Shown in pieces: positions 25,791 through 34,523 of a stretch of DNA of 42,939 nt. Made by a program: the position numbers and the translations under genes. Every line of letters begins with the position of its first letter. Within the stretch, counting starts at the first letter, position 1. Under the pieces are notes generated by a model. The model made no database searches, was not told the origin of the DNA, and was given only the letters and a program-made list of their open reading frames with translations. The stretch covers positions 1-42,939 of the forward strand of contig CABTXP010000007.1 of assembly GCA_902488815.1 (NCBI GenBank), in the 5' to 3' direction. Source of the stretch: an uncultured Eubacteriales bacterium (lineage in GTDB: Bacteria > Bacillota > Clostridia > Tissierellales > Peptoniphilaceae).

Positions 25791-26972
25791 TTATTTTGTC
25801 TTGTCTTTTAAAATTTCAACTGCCTTTTGAAGTTGCAAGTCTTGGTCATAGTACTCCATGCCGATGCCCTCAGTTTCCTTTGGCAGCTCCACTTCCACAT
25901 CGGGCATAATGCCCTTTCTGTGAATATTTTCTCCCGAAGGTGTAAAGTATTCGGCTGTTGTTATTTTAACGCCATCACCGTCGCCGAAGGGGAAGGTCTG
26001 TTGCACAATGCCCTTGCCGAAGGTCTTGGTGCCTATTAGTGTGCCTCTCTTGTGATCCTTTAAAGCTCCCGAAACAATTTCAGATGCGCTGGCACTTGAG
26101 CCGTTTACTAAAACTGTAAGAGGCTTGTCCGTCATCAAAAGTTCTTTCTTCGCATCGTAGTTAAAGAGTGAGGTGCCGTCCTTCATATTGGCGCTTACAA
26201 TGTTGCCTTCACCTATAAATGTGTTAACCACATCTACCGCACCGTCTACTATGCCGCCCGGGTTGCCCCTTAAGTCCAAAATATATCCCTTTACATTTTG
26301 CTTTTCAAATTCCGAAACGGCTTCTCTAAAGTCCTTTGATGTGCCTTCGTCAAAATTTGTAATGCCTATGTAGGCAAAGTCTTCCAAATTGTCTGTAATC
26401 ACGGTGTGAGTGTGAACTTCATCTCTTACTACATCAATATCAAAGGTGCTGTTTTCAGTTGCATCGGGTCTGTAGATGGTGAGGGTCACCTTTGTGCCCT
26501 TCTCGCCCCTGATCTTTGAAACGGCTTCAGTCATTTCGTCGGCGGTGTATTCTACGCCGTCTACTTTAATAATTTTATCTCCGGGCATTATTCCCGCTTT
26601 TTCCGATGGACCGCCCTTTATAGGTGCCACAACAGTTATCATGCCGTCGGAACCCGGTGTCACTTCAACTCCCACGCCGAAAAATACGCCCGTAGTCATC
26701 TCCATGAGTTTTTCAAATTCTTCTCCCGTGTAGTATTCGGAATAGGGGTCGTTTAAGCCTTTGACTATACCCTTTAAAGAACCCACATAGAGGTCCTCGT
26801 CATCTGCATCGTAGAGATATTTCTCTTTAATGAATTTTTCCAAAGCTTCCTGCTTGGCAAGCCTTGCAAAAGTTCCCTTGCCGTTTAATATATAGCCGAC
26901 AATTCCCACTGCGGTCAAAAGATTTGTCACAATGAGAATTATTACAAATATAAATACATGTCTTTTTTTCAT
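25791..26972 (-). CDS. ctpA: S41-family C-terminal processing protease
   Basis: A membrane-anchored serine protease. The 393-aa protein has one N-terminal membrane helix (about residues 5-27), a PDZ domain (about 90-165; GDKIIKVDGVEY) and the S41 catalytic domain. The catalytic Ser is in NGSSASASEI (about 295) and the Lys in TKTFGKGIVQQ (about 321), with RGNPGG before them. ATG 26972 is preferred for its GAGGT 5 nt upstream and lies 7 nt after the stop of the M23 gene. Its place downstream of ftsEX and an M23 protein suggests processing or turnover of cell-wall hydrolase factors. Confidence 0.93.
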   Translation of the reverse strand: MKKRHVFIFVIILIVTNLLTAVGIVGYILNGKGTFARLAKQEALEKFIKEKYLYDADDEDLYVGSLKGIVKGLNDPYSEYYTGEEFEKLMEMTTGVFFGVGVEVTPGSDGMITVVAPIKGGPSEKAGIMPGDKIIKVDGVEYTADEMTEAVSKIRGEKGTKVTLTIYRPDATENSTFDIDVVRDEVHTHTVITDNLEDFAYIGITNFDEGTSKDFREAVSEFEKQNVKGYILDLRGNPGGIVDGAVDVVNTFIGEGNIVSANMKDGTSLFNYDAKKELLMTDKPLTVLVNGSSASASEIVSGALKDHKRGTLIGTKTFGKGIVQQTFPFGDGDGVKITTAEYFTPSGENIHRKGIMPDVEVELPKETEGIGMEYYDQDLQLQKAVEILKDKTK

Positions 26973-26979
26973 CTTAACC

Positions 26980-28161
26980 TCATACATATCCCATAGGATT
27001 TTGAGTTGCGCCGTTAATTCTCACTTCAAAATGAAGGTGAGGCCCTGTGGAAAGTCCGGTGCTTCCTACCAAGGATATAGTGTCTCCCCTTAAGACATAG
27101 TCCCCTTCAGATACTTTTAAAGCGGAGTTATGTGCATAGACAGTTACACAGTCTCCGTGGTCTATCATTACAGCATTGCCGTAACTTCCAAGTCTTTTGG
27201 CAGCAATTACAACTCCGTCTGCAGCTGCGTGTACAGCCGTTCCTGTAGGTGCCGGAATGTCAACTCCCGAGTGGAACTTGGAGTAGCCCAAAATCGGGTG
27301 AGTTCTGTAGCCGTAGGGAGATGAAATTCTCGTGTAGCCTGAAAGAGGCCAGCTCAACTTGCCGTTTCCAAGTACAGGTGTGGGGCCCTTGCCCTCTCTG
27401 TTTTTTCTCTCCTCACGTTGCTTGCGGGCTATTTCCGAAGTCAGGTTTCTGATTTCAGATTCCAAAGCCTTGGATTCTTCGTTAAACTTATCTATCTGTG
27501 CATTTAAAAGTTCCGTGTTCTTTTCAAGGTCTGCCATGTACTGTGATTTTTTTGCACTTGTTGCTTCAAGAGAAGTCTTAACAGCACTTGCTTCCTCCTG
27601 CCTTTTGCCAAGGACAGCCATGTCACGCTTTAAAGCCTCTTCCTTCTCCTTAATTGTAGTGACCTGTTCTTTTACAAAATTAATTAAATTCTTGTCATTT
27701 CTTGCAATGGCCTGAATCATTTCGTTGTTTGTAAGCATGTCTTCCACACTTTGAGAATTTAAAAGAATTTCTAAATTTCTCACGTCTCCCGACATGTACA
27801 TGGCACGAATTCTCTCTTTAAATACGTCTTCCTTGGACTCTAAGTTCGCCTCCGCCTCATTTAATTTTTGAGTGTTGGCGTCAATGTCCACTTGCAGTTT
27901 GCCGATTTCGTCATTTATCGTTGCAAGATTTGCAGCTGCTTCGGAAATTTGGCCGTCAAGTACATCTATTTCAGCTTGAGTCTTGCCCAAAAGTTCTTTA
28001 TTTTCCGCAATTTGTGATTTGGAATCCTTGATCTTTTGTTCGTAAGATTTTTGTTCTTCTCTCTTCTTGTCCTGCTTCTTTTGCAAATCCTTTGAAGACT
28101 CGGCCATAACGCTACCGAATATTAAAAGTATTGCCAAAAACAGAGGAATAATTTTTCTCAT
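26980..28161 (-). CDS. EnvC-like M23 peptidoglycan hydrolase/activator with coiled coil
   Basis: A secreted 393-aa protein: signal peptide (residues 1-20, cleavage near VMA-ES), a long coiled coil (about 22-250, rich in Lys, Glu, Gln and Ile/Leu heptads), and a C-terminal M23/LytM domain (about 280-393). The Zn-binding motif is intact (HSGVDIP; HLHFEV near the end), so it may be an active endopeptidase rather than a degenerate activator like EnvC. The layout matches the FtsEX-controlled partners (PcsB/CwlO/EnvC), and it directly follows ftsX with 8 nt between. Confidence 0.93.
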   Translation of the reverse strand: MRKIIPLFLAILLIFGSVMAESSKDLQKKQDKKREEQKSYEQKIKDSKSQIAENKELLGKTQAEIDVLDGQISEAAANLATINDEIGKLQVDIDANTQKLNEAEANLESKEDVFKERIRAMYMSGDVRNLEILLNSQSVEDMLTNNEMIQAIARNDKNLINFVKEQVTTIKEKEEALKRDMAVLGKRQEEASAVKTSLEATSAKKSQYMADLEKNTELLNAQIDKFNEESKALESEIRNLTSEIARKQREERKNREGKGPTPVLGNGKLSWPLSGYTRISSPYGYRTHPILGYSKFHSGVDIPAPTGTAVHAAADGVVIAAKRLGSYGNAVMIDHGDCVTVYAHNSALKVSEGDYVLRGDTISLVGSTGLSTGPHLHFEVRINGATQNPMGYV

Positions 28162-28169
28162 AAATCCAC

Positions 28170-29072
28170 CTACACTTCAATAAATCTCTTTGTTGAAAAG
28201 AGACTTCCCAAATATCCTACGCCGCCGCCAATTGCCATAAAGGAAATTAAAATATTGTCAACAATAAGTTCCGGCTTTGCAAGGGATACATTGAGCATTG
28301 AAAAAACTTTCAAGTTTACATTTGAAAAGAAATACTTGTATCCGTAAATTACAATTACCGCCGCAAGTGCCGCGCCGATTACGCCGATAAGTATCCCCTC
28401 AATTAAGAAAGGACCTCTGATATAGCCTTGTGATGCACCTACATATCTCATAATTTCAATTTCTTCCTGTCTGTTGGAAACTGCAATTTTAATAGTATTG
28501 TGCATAATAATTATAGAAACAAAAAGGAGTACTGCTATTATAAAAACACCGCCGTACTTAATGCCGTTTGTAATTTTGTTCATTTTATTTACAAGGTCAT
28601 AGTGATAGTTCACCTTGTATACAACGGAGTAGTCCTTAAAAGCACTTACAAAGTCGTTCATTTGAGAAAGCTCTCTAAGCTCCACAATAATACTTGGTGG
28701 AAGTGGATTGTCGTCTTTTAAAATTTCAAGGGAGTCGCCGTCTGAGCCCAATTTTTGTTTCATGGACTCTAAAGCGTCTTCTTTTGAAATATACTTTACA
28801 TCCACAACTCCGTCGTAGTCGCCGATGTCTTTAATAAATTCGTTTACTTCCTTTGCCGCGGCTTCGTCTTTTATAAAAAATGCCACCTTGTCCACCAAGG
28901 AACTTGTGTGGAAAATAGATGCGTTAATATTTACAACTGTCAAAAGTACAATGCCGAATAAAACAAGCATTGAAGCAATGGAAAAAATAGAAGCAATGCC
29001 CATGCCGAAGTTTCTCTTTAGGCCGACGAATCCGGAGACAATGACGTTCTTTAATTGTCTTAAATATCGCAT
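28170..29072 (-). CDS. ftsX: Cell-division ABC permease-like protein FtsX
   Basis: A 300-aa FtsX: short cytoplasmic start, one membrane helix (about residues 24-47), an extracellular loop (about 50-165) that normally binds the wall hydrolase or activator, and three C-terminal helices (about 172-195, 220-245, 265-290). The motifs NRQEEIEIMRYVGAS and IRGPFLIEGILIG are diagnostic. It passes FtsE ATPase activity through the membrane to activate peptidoglycan hydrolysis. The start lies 13 nt inside ftsE, with AAGGAAA upstream. Confidence 0.95.
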   Translation of the reverse strand: MRYLRQLKNVIVSGFVGLKRNFGMGIASIFSIASMLVLFGIVLLTVVNINASIFHTSSLVDKVAFFIKDEAAAKEVNEFIKDIGDYDGVVDVKYISKEDALESMKQKLGSDGDSLEILKDDNPLPPSIIVELRELSQMNDFVSAFKDYSVVYKVNYHYDLVNKMNKITNGIKYGGVFIIAVLLFVSIIIMHNTIKIAVSNRQEEIEIMRYVGASQGYIRGPFLIEGILIGVIGAALAAVIVIYGYKYFFSNVNLKVFSMLNVSLAKPELIVDNILISFMAIGGGVGYLGSLFSTKRFIEV

Positions 29073-29743
29073 AGTATTTCCTTCCTAACATCACTTGCAA
29101 CGTGGCCGTCACTTAATGTGACAACCCTTTGTTTAATCTTTTCTACAATATCCGTGGCGTGTGTTGCCATTATAATTGTCTTGCCGCTTAAATTAATATT
29201 TACAAGAGCCTGCATAATAGTCTCGGCAGTCTCCGAGTCCAAATTGCCTGTGGGCTCGTCGCATAGAAGTATGGGAGCGTCATTTGCAATGGCTCTTGCT
29301 ATTGCCACTCTTTGATTTTCTCCCCCTGAAAGATTTTCCGGATAGTCCTTCTCCTTGCCTGTAAGATTTACAAGCTCCAAGGCTTCTCCTACACCGTTAT
29401 TAATTTCAGCTCTGCTTGCTCCTTGACATTCCAAAGTGTATGCCACGTTTTCAAAGACAGTCTTTCTCTTTAAAAGTCTAAAGTCTTGGAAGACAAAGGA
29501 TACATTTCTCCTTAGATCCGGTACTCTTGACTTTCTAATCTTGGTAATGTCTTCCCCGTCTAATAAAATCCTGCCCCTGGTAGGTTTTTCTTCTCTGATT
29601 AAAAGTTTTAAAAGTGTGGACTTACCTGCACCGCTTGCCCCCATCAGGTAGACAAAGTCCCCTGCAGGTATTTCTAAATTTAAATTGTAAAGTGCCATAA
29701 CTCCGTTGGCATATTCTTTATAAACATTTTCAAATAATATCAT
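29060..29743 (-). CDS. ftsE: Cell-division ATP-binding protein FtsE
   Basis: The ATPase partner of FtsX, 227 aa. Walker A GASGAGKST (residues 35-43), a FQDFRLL segment in the Q-loop region, signature LSGGENQRVAIARA, and Walker B ILLCDEPTGNLD are all intact. The ATG at 29743 is chosen because GGAGA lies 6 nt upstream; the GTG two codons earlier would abut that site. First gene of the ftsE-ftsX-M23-ctpA operon. Confidence 0.95.
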   Translation of the reverse strand: MILFENVYKEYANGVMALYNLNLEIPAGDFVYLMGASGAGKSTLLKLLIREEKPTRGRILLDGEDITKIRKSRVPDLRRNVSFVFQDFRLLKRKTVFENVAYTLECQGASRAEINNGVGEALELVNLTGKEKDYPENLSGGENQRVAIARAIANDAPILLCDEPTGNLDSETAETIMQALVNINLSGKTIIMATHATDIVEKIKQRVVTLSDGHVASDVRKEILCDI

Positions 29744-29762
29744 TTTCACTCTCCGACTTTAT

Positions 29763-29792
29763 ATTATACTATATACTTATGTTTTTCTTCAA
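29763..29792 (-). promoter_or_regulatory. Promoter of the ftsEX operon
   Basis: On the minus strand TTGAAG (29787-29792) and a perfect TATAAT (29763-29768) are 18 nt apart, about 20 nt before ftsE. Confidence 0.65.
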
Positions 29793-29851
29793 GAACCGCG
29801 ATAATTCACAATTTTTTCATCAATGTGATAGAATCATATTAGCAAATAGTA

Positions 29852-29880
29852 TTGCACTTTTGCGAAAATCAGTATATTAT
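29852..29880 (+). promoter_or_regulatory. Promoter of the folate cyclo-ligase/CofE-like operon
   Basis: TTGCAC (29852-29857) and TATTAT (29875-29880) are spaced by 17 nt, 15 nt before the start codon. The transcript leader would be very short. Confidence 0.65.
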
Positions 29881-29894
29881 TTTTTAGGTGAGCT

Positions 29895-30458
29895 ATGGAC
29901 AAAAGAGATTTGAGAAGTAAGTATAATAAGCTAAGAGACGAAGTTGCGGCACATGATCGTGATGAGATGTCACGTGAAATAACTGAAAAACTTTTAGGCT
30001 CAAATATTTATAAAAATTCCAAATCAATTTTTTGCTATTGCTCTATGGGCAGTGAAGTTTATACCTATGAAATTTTAAAAGCTGCGTTAAAGGACGGAAA
30101 AAAAGTTGCCGTACCCAAAGTTCTTTCAAATGAAGGGATAATGGCTGCAATTAAAATAGAAGATTTAAACGCCTTAAAGCCCGGTCAATACAACATTTTA
30201 GAGCCTACATCAAATGATGTGGCGAAAGATGTGGACCTTGCTATTGTGCCCGGTCTTCTCTTTAACAAAAGAGGATATAGGGTGGGCTATGGCAAAGGGT
30301 TTTATGACAGGTATTTAAAGGGTAAGAATTTATTGTCCATAGGAATTTGTTTTGAATTTCAAATCACGGACTTGGATTTTCAAAACGAATTTGATATTCC
30401 CGTAGATTATATTTGTACGGAAAAATCTATTTACAAGGTAGGAGGATTACATGAATAG
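29895..30458 (+). CDS. 5-formyltetrahydrofolate cyclo-ligase
   Basis: It converts 5-formyl-THF to 5,10-methenyl-THF using ATP. The 187-aa length and motifs fit the MTHFS/YgfA family: a basic N-terminus (KRDLRSKYNKLRDE), YCSMGSEVYTYEIL with the substrate-binding Glu, VAVPKV, and the C-terminal PGLLFNKRGYRVGYGKGFYDR, which holds the ATP and folate sites. The ATG has AGGTGAG upstream. Its stop overlaps the CofE-like gene by 8 nt, so the two products are made together. Confidence 0.93.
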   Translation: MDKRDLRSKYNKLRDEVAAHDRDEMSREITEKLLGSNIYKNSKSIFCYCSMGSEVYTYEILKAALKDGKKVAVPKVLSNEGIMAAIKIEDLNALKPGQYNILEPTSNDVAKDVDLAIVPGLLFNKRGYRVGYGKGFYDRYLKGKNLLSIGICFEFQITDLDFQNEFDIPVDYICTEKSIYKVGGLHE

Positions 30459-31638
30459 ATATGTAGGTACTGTAGTGAGAGGACTGAGAGCCCCTATAGT
30501 AAAAAAAGGTGACAATTTAGTTGAAATAGTAGTTGACAGTGTGAAGAAGGCGGTGGAATACGAAAACATCCAAATGAAGGACAGAGATGTTGTAGCCGTA
30601 ACTGAATCCCTTGTTGCAAGAGCACAAGGCAACTACGCAGATGTTAAAGATATAACGGCTGATATTAACAATAAATTCAGTGACACCGACTCAATCGGTC
30701 TTGTGTTCCCCATACTTAGCAGAAACAGATTTTCAATGCTTTTAAAAGGTATTGCCGCTTCAAATAAGACAATACACTTACTATTAGGATTTCCAAGTGA
30801 CGAAGTAGGCAACCACTTAATGGATCCTGAAGTTTTATTTGAAAAAGGCATCGATCCATATGAAGACTATTTGGAAGAAGAAGATTACAGAAGAATATTC
30901 GGCGAAGAAGTAAAACACAAATTCACAGGTGTGGACTATGTTAAACTATACAGAGAAATCGGAGACAATATCGTAATTCACTTCTCAAACAGACCTGAGA
31001 AAATTTTAGACTTTACAGATAAGGTCATTGTATGCTCAACTCATACGAGATTTGACATAAAGAAAAAGCTAATTAAAAAGGGTGCAAAAAAAGTCTTGAC
31101 CCTTGACGATATATTAGACGCAAGTGTTAACGGCAGCGGCTACAATCCGCAGTACGGACTGTTGGGTTCAAACCTTGCCAACGAACACGCAGTCAAACTA
31201 TTCCCTCGCGACGGAGATGAGTTTGTAAAAGCTGTACAAGAAAAGTTAATAGAATATTCAGGCAAACAAATTGAAGTTATGATTTACGGTGACGGCGCAT
31301 TTAAAGATCCAATAGGAAAAATTTGGGAACTTGCAGACCCTGTAGTAAGTCCTGCATACACAAAGGGACTTGTGGGAACTCCAAATGAAATTAAAATCAA
31401 GTACATTGCCGACACGGAACTTGACAACCTAAAAGGCGAAGAAGCTGAAGAAGCCATGAGGAAAAAAATAAGCTCAAAGGCAAATGAACTTGTAGGAGAA
31501 AACTCATCCTTAGGTACAACACCGAGAGCAATCACAGACCTTTTAGGATCTCTGTCAGACCTTACAAGCGGCAGCGGCGACAAAGGAACCCCGATAGTAT
31601 ATATCCAAGGTTACTTTGACAACTACGCATCCAACTAA
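30451..31638 (+). CDS. CofE-like gamma-glutamyl ligase homologue (F420-0:L-glutamate ligase family)
   Basis: A 395-aa protein whose N-terminal half (RAPIVKKGDNLVEIVV, DRDVVAVTESLVARAQGN) is that of CofE, the enzyme that adds glutamate to F420-0 in methanogens and actinobacteria. The family's GDGAFKDPIGKIWELADPVVSPA stretch appears in the C-terminal half. Nothing else in the window points to F420, and the predicted host group is not known to make it. The 8-nt overlap with 5-formyl-THF cyclo-ligase suggests a folate-related substrate; that is inference. It has an AGGAGG site and is followed by a terminator. Confidence 0.85.
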   Translation: MNRYVGTVVRGLRAPIVKKGDNLVEIVVDSVKKAVEYENIQMKDRDVVAVTESLVARAQGNYADVKDITADINNKFSDTDSIGLVFPILSRNRFSMLLKGIAASNKTIHLLLGFPSDEVGNHLMDPEVLFEKGIDPYEDYLEEEDYRRIFGEEVKHKFTGVDYVKLYREIGDNIVIHFSNRPEKILDFTDKVIVCSTHTRFDIKKKLIKKGAKKVLTLDDILDASVNGSGYNPQYGLLGSNLANEHAVKLFPRDGDEFVKAVQEKLIEYSGKQIEVMIYGDGAFKDPIGKIWELADPVVSPAYTKGLVGTPNEIKIKYIADTELDNLKGEEAEEAMRKKISSKANELVGENSSLGTTPRAITDLLGSLSDLTSGSGDKGTPIVYIQGYFDNYASN

Positions 31639-31642
31639 AACA

Positions 31643-31670
31643 CATCCCCAGTAGTTCCGGGGATTTTTTA
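31643..31670 (+). terminator. Terminator of the folate/CofE-like operon
   Basis: ATCCCC and GGGGAT form a stem around a 9-nt loop, then six T. Confidence 0.75.
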
Positions 31671-31677
31671 TGCCCTA

Positions 31678-31706
31678 TAAAAAAGTGTACCTTCAAAAGG
31701 TACACA
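31678..31706 (-). terminator. Terminator of the GNAT-like gene
   Basis: GTGTACC and GGTACAC pair around 7 nt; on the minus strand a T run follows. Confidence 0.85.
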
Positions 31707-31708
31707 AT

Positions 31709-32848
31709 TTATTTTATTGTTCTTTGATAAACTCTGTAAGTTATTGTCCTGTCCGCTCCTACCTTTTCAATATCGTTTAACATGGGGGTGTTATAGTCCC
31801 AAATTGTGGAGCCTTCTATAGTCTCATATCCTTTTTTCAACGCATTTACATATAACTTGTGATAAATAGCATAGGTCACGCCCATCTTCCTATATTCAGG
31901 CACGACAAAGAGCACGAAAATTCTAATGTTCTTTAATTTATTTCTACGTCTCAAAAATTTAACAACTTGTATCGGACCCAACTTACCTTTAAACTCTTTA
32001 AGAATCTCGTTGTAGTCAGGTAGAGAAAGTACGAAGCCTATGGGTCTTCCCGTATCATTTTCCCTTGCAATGGCGATTAATTCTTCATCGGCATAGGGCT
32101 TTGCAAGAGTCATAACATTTCTTACCTCTTCCATAGTGACAGGTTTAAAGTCTTCCCATTCGGGAGGCATTGCGTCCTTGAGAATTAGGTACACGTCCTT
32201 CATTTCCTGTTCCAAATTATTTTTAACATCAGCCGTGTCCACCCTGTAGCCGTATCTTTGTTCCAGCTTTGGCACAATCTCTCCAACCTTATCAAGTTTT
32301 TCCGAAACCTGCTTAATATTTGCCCTGTAAGCATAGACATCGTGATACTTTACAAACCCCGCCTTAGTAAAAAGGTCGTTGTAATATGGGAAGTTATACA
32401 TATTTTGAATAGTGGGAGAAGTATCAAAGTTGTCAATAACCAGTCCCCTTTTGTCATCGCCGCTTGGCAGAGAAACAGGACCCTTTACGTTATCGAGACC
32501 ATGTTCTTTGAAAAACTCGTCACACTTTTCAAACAATGCATCGGCAACATTTTGGTCATCAATACACTCAAACTCAGAAATGTAACCCACCTTAATATTG
32601 TGAATTTCGTTAATCTCATCATCTATGTATGCAATAATTCTACCGCAAACTTTGCCGTCCTTGTATGCCAAGTACAGGCGGTGCTTCGTAAGAAGCAGGT
32701 CGTTGTCTTTGCCTTTAATGCTTCCCAGGTAGTCCTTTTTAATAGGTGCAACCCAGTACTTGTTGTCTTTATATAATTGAAAGGGTAACTCGACAAAGTC
32801 GTCGTATTCCCTCTTCGTCTCAACTTCTTTAATTACAATATTCTCCAT
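31709..32848 (-). CDS. GNAT-like N-acetyltransferase-fold protein
   Basis: A 379-aa cytosolic protein with two GNAT-like halves. The C-terminal half has IRIFVLFVVPEYRKMGVTYAIY, a form of the acetyl-CoA-binding motif A (V-P-x-x-R-x-x-G), followed by GYETIEGSTIWDYNTPML. The N-terminal half opens with ELPFQLYKDNKYWVAP, which is common in uncharacterised GTP- or peptidoglycan-unrelated GNAT proteins of clostridia. The acceptor substrate is unknown. ATG 32848 follows AAAGGAGTG; a longer start at 32890 has no ribosome-binding site. Single gene with its own terminator. Confidence 0.75.
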   Translation of the reverse strand: MENIVIKEVETKREYDDFVELPFQLYKDNKYWVAPIKKDYLGSIKGKDNDLLLTKHRLYLAYKDGKVCGRIIAYIDDEINEIHNIKVGYISEFECIDDQNVADALFEKCDEFFKEHGLDNVKGPVSLPSGDDKRGLVIDNFDTSPTIQNMYNFPYYNDLFTKAGFVKYHDVYAYRANIKQVSEKLDKVGEIVPKLEQRYGYRVDTADVKNNLEQEMKDVYLILKDAMPPEWEDFKPVTMEEVRNVMTLAKPYADEELIAIARENDTGRPIGFVLSLPDYNEILKEFKGKLGPIQVVKFLRRRNKLKNIRIFVLFVVPEYRKMGVTYAIYHKLYVNALKKGYETIEGSTIWDYNTPMLNDIEKVGADRTITYRVYQRTIK

Positions 32849-33050
32849 CGTCACTCCTTTATACAATTTGCCCTCATGCAAATAAATCAATTAATCAATA
32901 AGATAATGTATATCAACATATATATGGTAATTTTATCACAAATTGACAAAATAAAGAAATTTTAATTCAACGATGAGAACTTTGGCAAAATATATCCTTA
33001 AATGGATCATTATATAAGCATCTTTAATAAAACAGACACATTGGCAAAAT

Positions 33051-33078
33051 TAAAAAAGGACCGGATAACCGATCCTTT
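33051..33078 (-). terminator. Terminator of the DUF169 gene
   Basis: On the minus strand AAGGATCGG and CCGGTCCTT pair around TTAT, followed by a T run. Confidence 0.85.
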
Positions 33079-33081
33079 AAT

Positions 33082-33843
33082 TTAAAAATCAAAATAGGAT
33101 TTCGGAAGTCCTGTAGAGGCATCACAGGTTTGTCCGTGATGAGCTATAGGATACCTCAGTCCGTTTTTATGTAATCTCTTAAGTCCTTCAATAGCCGTCA
33201 TAAGTTGATCAGGCGACATAGCACATACTAATTCGTAGTCCTTGGCTCCGCCGAATTTTCTTTCGGCAAAAGACGGAACGGCTATCATAGGCTTGCCTGT
33301 AACCATTGCTCTTACCCAAGAGTTTGAACATTCAGTTTCACCGCCGAAAGTGAGAGGCAACTTTTCATAGTGAATATTTAAGTAACCGGACATAAGCATG
33401 AAAATTTGAGCGGTGTTGCCGTGAATAATACAAATATCCGGCTCCTCAATCTTTCCCGCTTCAAGAGGTGATATTGCAGCGGCTTCATATACCTTGTCCA
33501 TAAGATCAAGTTGTTCGTGGTGGGCTCTTGCATTTTCCGGTTCGTTAAACCAACCGCCCATGAAAATTTCTCCCGTGAAGAATTTTTCATCTCTTGGATA
33601 GAGGCCGTTAACTTGAGCACAATATTTCATAGGTGCCAAGTCGGAAGTGTACATCAAAGTCCAACCGTAACTAATTGATTGCCACAGAATTTGACAGAAA
33701 GTATATTTGCCCTTGGGACATTTTATCCTTTCAATACTTTGACAATCTTCTTTCTTTTCGAAGTATTTAATGCCAACAGGCGTTTCAGGAAGTCTCAAGT
33801 ATTTGTTGAGATCGGAAACCATGCCTTTAAAATCATACTTCAT
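33082..33843 (-). CDS. DUF169-family protein
   Basis: A 253-aa cytosolic protein of the DUF169 family (ArCR-like). Visible marks are the opening PETPVGIKYFEKKEDC, cysteines in IKCPKGKYTFCQIL and MKYCAQVNG, and FGGETECSNSWVRAMVTGKP near the middle, plus VPSFAERKFGGAKDYELVCAM. The conserved Cys residues suggest a metal or redox cofactor, but no function is established. The ATG has AAGGGGGA upstream. It is monocistronic, with a 170-200 nt A+T-rich promoter region and its own terminator. Confidence 0.82.
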   Translation of the reverse strand: MKYDFKGMVSDLNKYLRLPETPVGIKYFEKKEDCQSIERIKCPKGKYTFCQILWQSISYGWTLMYTSDLAPMKYCAQVNGLYPRDEKFFTGEIFMGGWFNEPENARAHHEQLDLMDKVYEAAAISPLEAGKIEEPDICIIHGNTAQIFMLMSGYLNIHYEKLPLTFGGETECSNSWVRAMVTGKPMIAVPSFAERKFGGAKDYELVCAMSPDQLMTAIEGLKRLHKNGLRYPIAHHGQTCDASTGLPKSYFDF

Positions 33844-34028
33844 TTCTATTCCCCCTTTATATATTCACCTTTCGGTGATAATAAGCTTTTGAGATGAAAT
33901 GTTCTGTTTAGGATTAATATGTAATTATAAATCTTAATATACTCACCTATTAGAATAATACCCTCATTTTCTCAGTTTAAATTTAAAATAAACAGCATTA
34001 AAAAAATTTTTTAAAAGCCATTCTATAT

Positions 34029-34053
34029 AAAAAAAGCTCCCTTTAAAGGGAAC
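34029..34053 (-). terminator. Terminator of the small membrane protein gene
   Basis: TCCCTTTAAAGGGA is a perfect palindrome; on the minus strand it is followed by GC and a T run. Confidence 0.7.
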
Positions 34054-34056
34054 ATA

Positions 34057-34350
34057 TTATTTAAAAACATCTTTAATAAAGGGGATGGCAATAAAAATAA
34101 GCCCCAACAGCAAAATAAGTATTGCCTCACCGTAACGTCTTTTGACCACGGAATCCTTAATAGTAATAAGCCAATTAATCCCTACGACAATTAAAGACAA
34201 AAACACAAGTACAACACCTGTAGGCGTTAAAATTCTAAAAGCGGGATGAGGATATCCCACATTTGCAAGGACTAATCCAAGTAGAATAAGAACCCCTACC
34301 GCTCCAAGGACAATGCCTCCAATATATATTTTTCTATTAATAACAATCAC
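34057..34350 (-). CDS. Small membrane protein of unknown function
   Basis: A 97-aa protein with three hydrophobic helices (about residues 9-30, 40-63 and 74-92) and short basic loops. No family is recognised. The annotated GTG start has an AGGGG directly in front, which is too close, so the exact start is uncertain. It is flanked by its own terminator and the SLH-CAP terminator, which supports a real transcription unit. Confidence 0.55.
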   Translation of the reverse strand: MIVINRKIYIGGIVLGAVGVLILLGLVLANVGYPHPAFRILTPTGVVLVFLSLIVVGINWLITIKDSVVKRRYGEAILILLLGLIFIAIPFIKDVFK

Positions 34351-34486
34351 CCCTAACTCAAAACTATTTTATTCTATCACTCCGAAACAAACAAATCTTT
34401 TATTTCTCTTTTGTGTCTTAACTCCACACCGTTCTTGTCAACCATTATAATACGACTGAAAAACAGTTTAATTTAATTTCTTTAAA

Positions 34487-34510
34487 CAAAAAACCCCGGC
34501 AGTGCCGAGG
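34487..34510 (-). terminator. Terminator of the SLH-CAP gene
   Basis: CCTCGGC and GCCGGGG pair around ACT on the minus strand, followed by a T run. Confidence 0.85.
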
Positions 34511-34523
34511 CTTATATTTGTCT

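Noticed and set aside
32258..32776. 172-codon plus-strand open frame opposite the GNAT-like gene
   Set aside because: Entirely within the coding region of a GNAT-like gene that has a start signal and terminator; product is low-complexity.
32973..33017. Short 14-codon reading frame that could be a peptide pheromone
   Set aside because: No ribosome-binding site, no processing partner such as agrB nearby, and very short.
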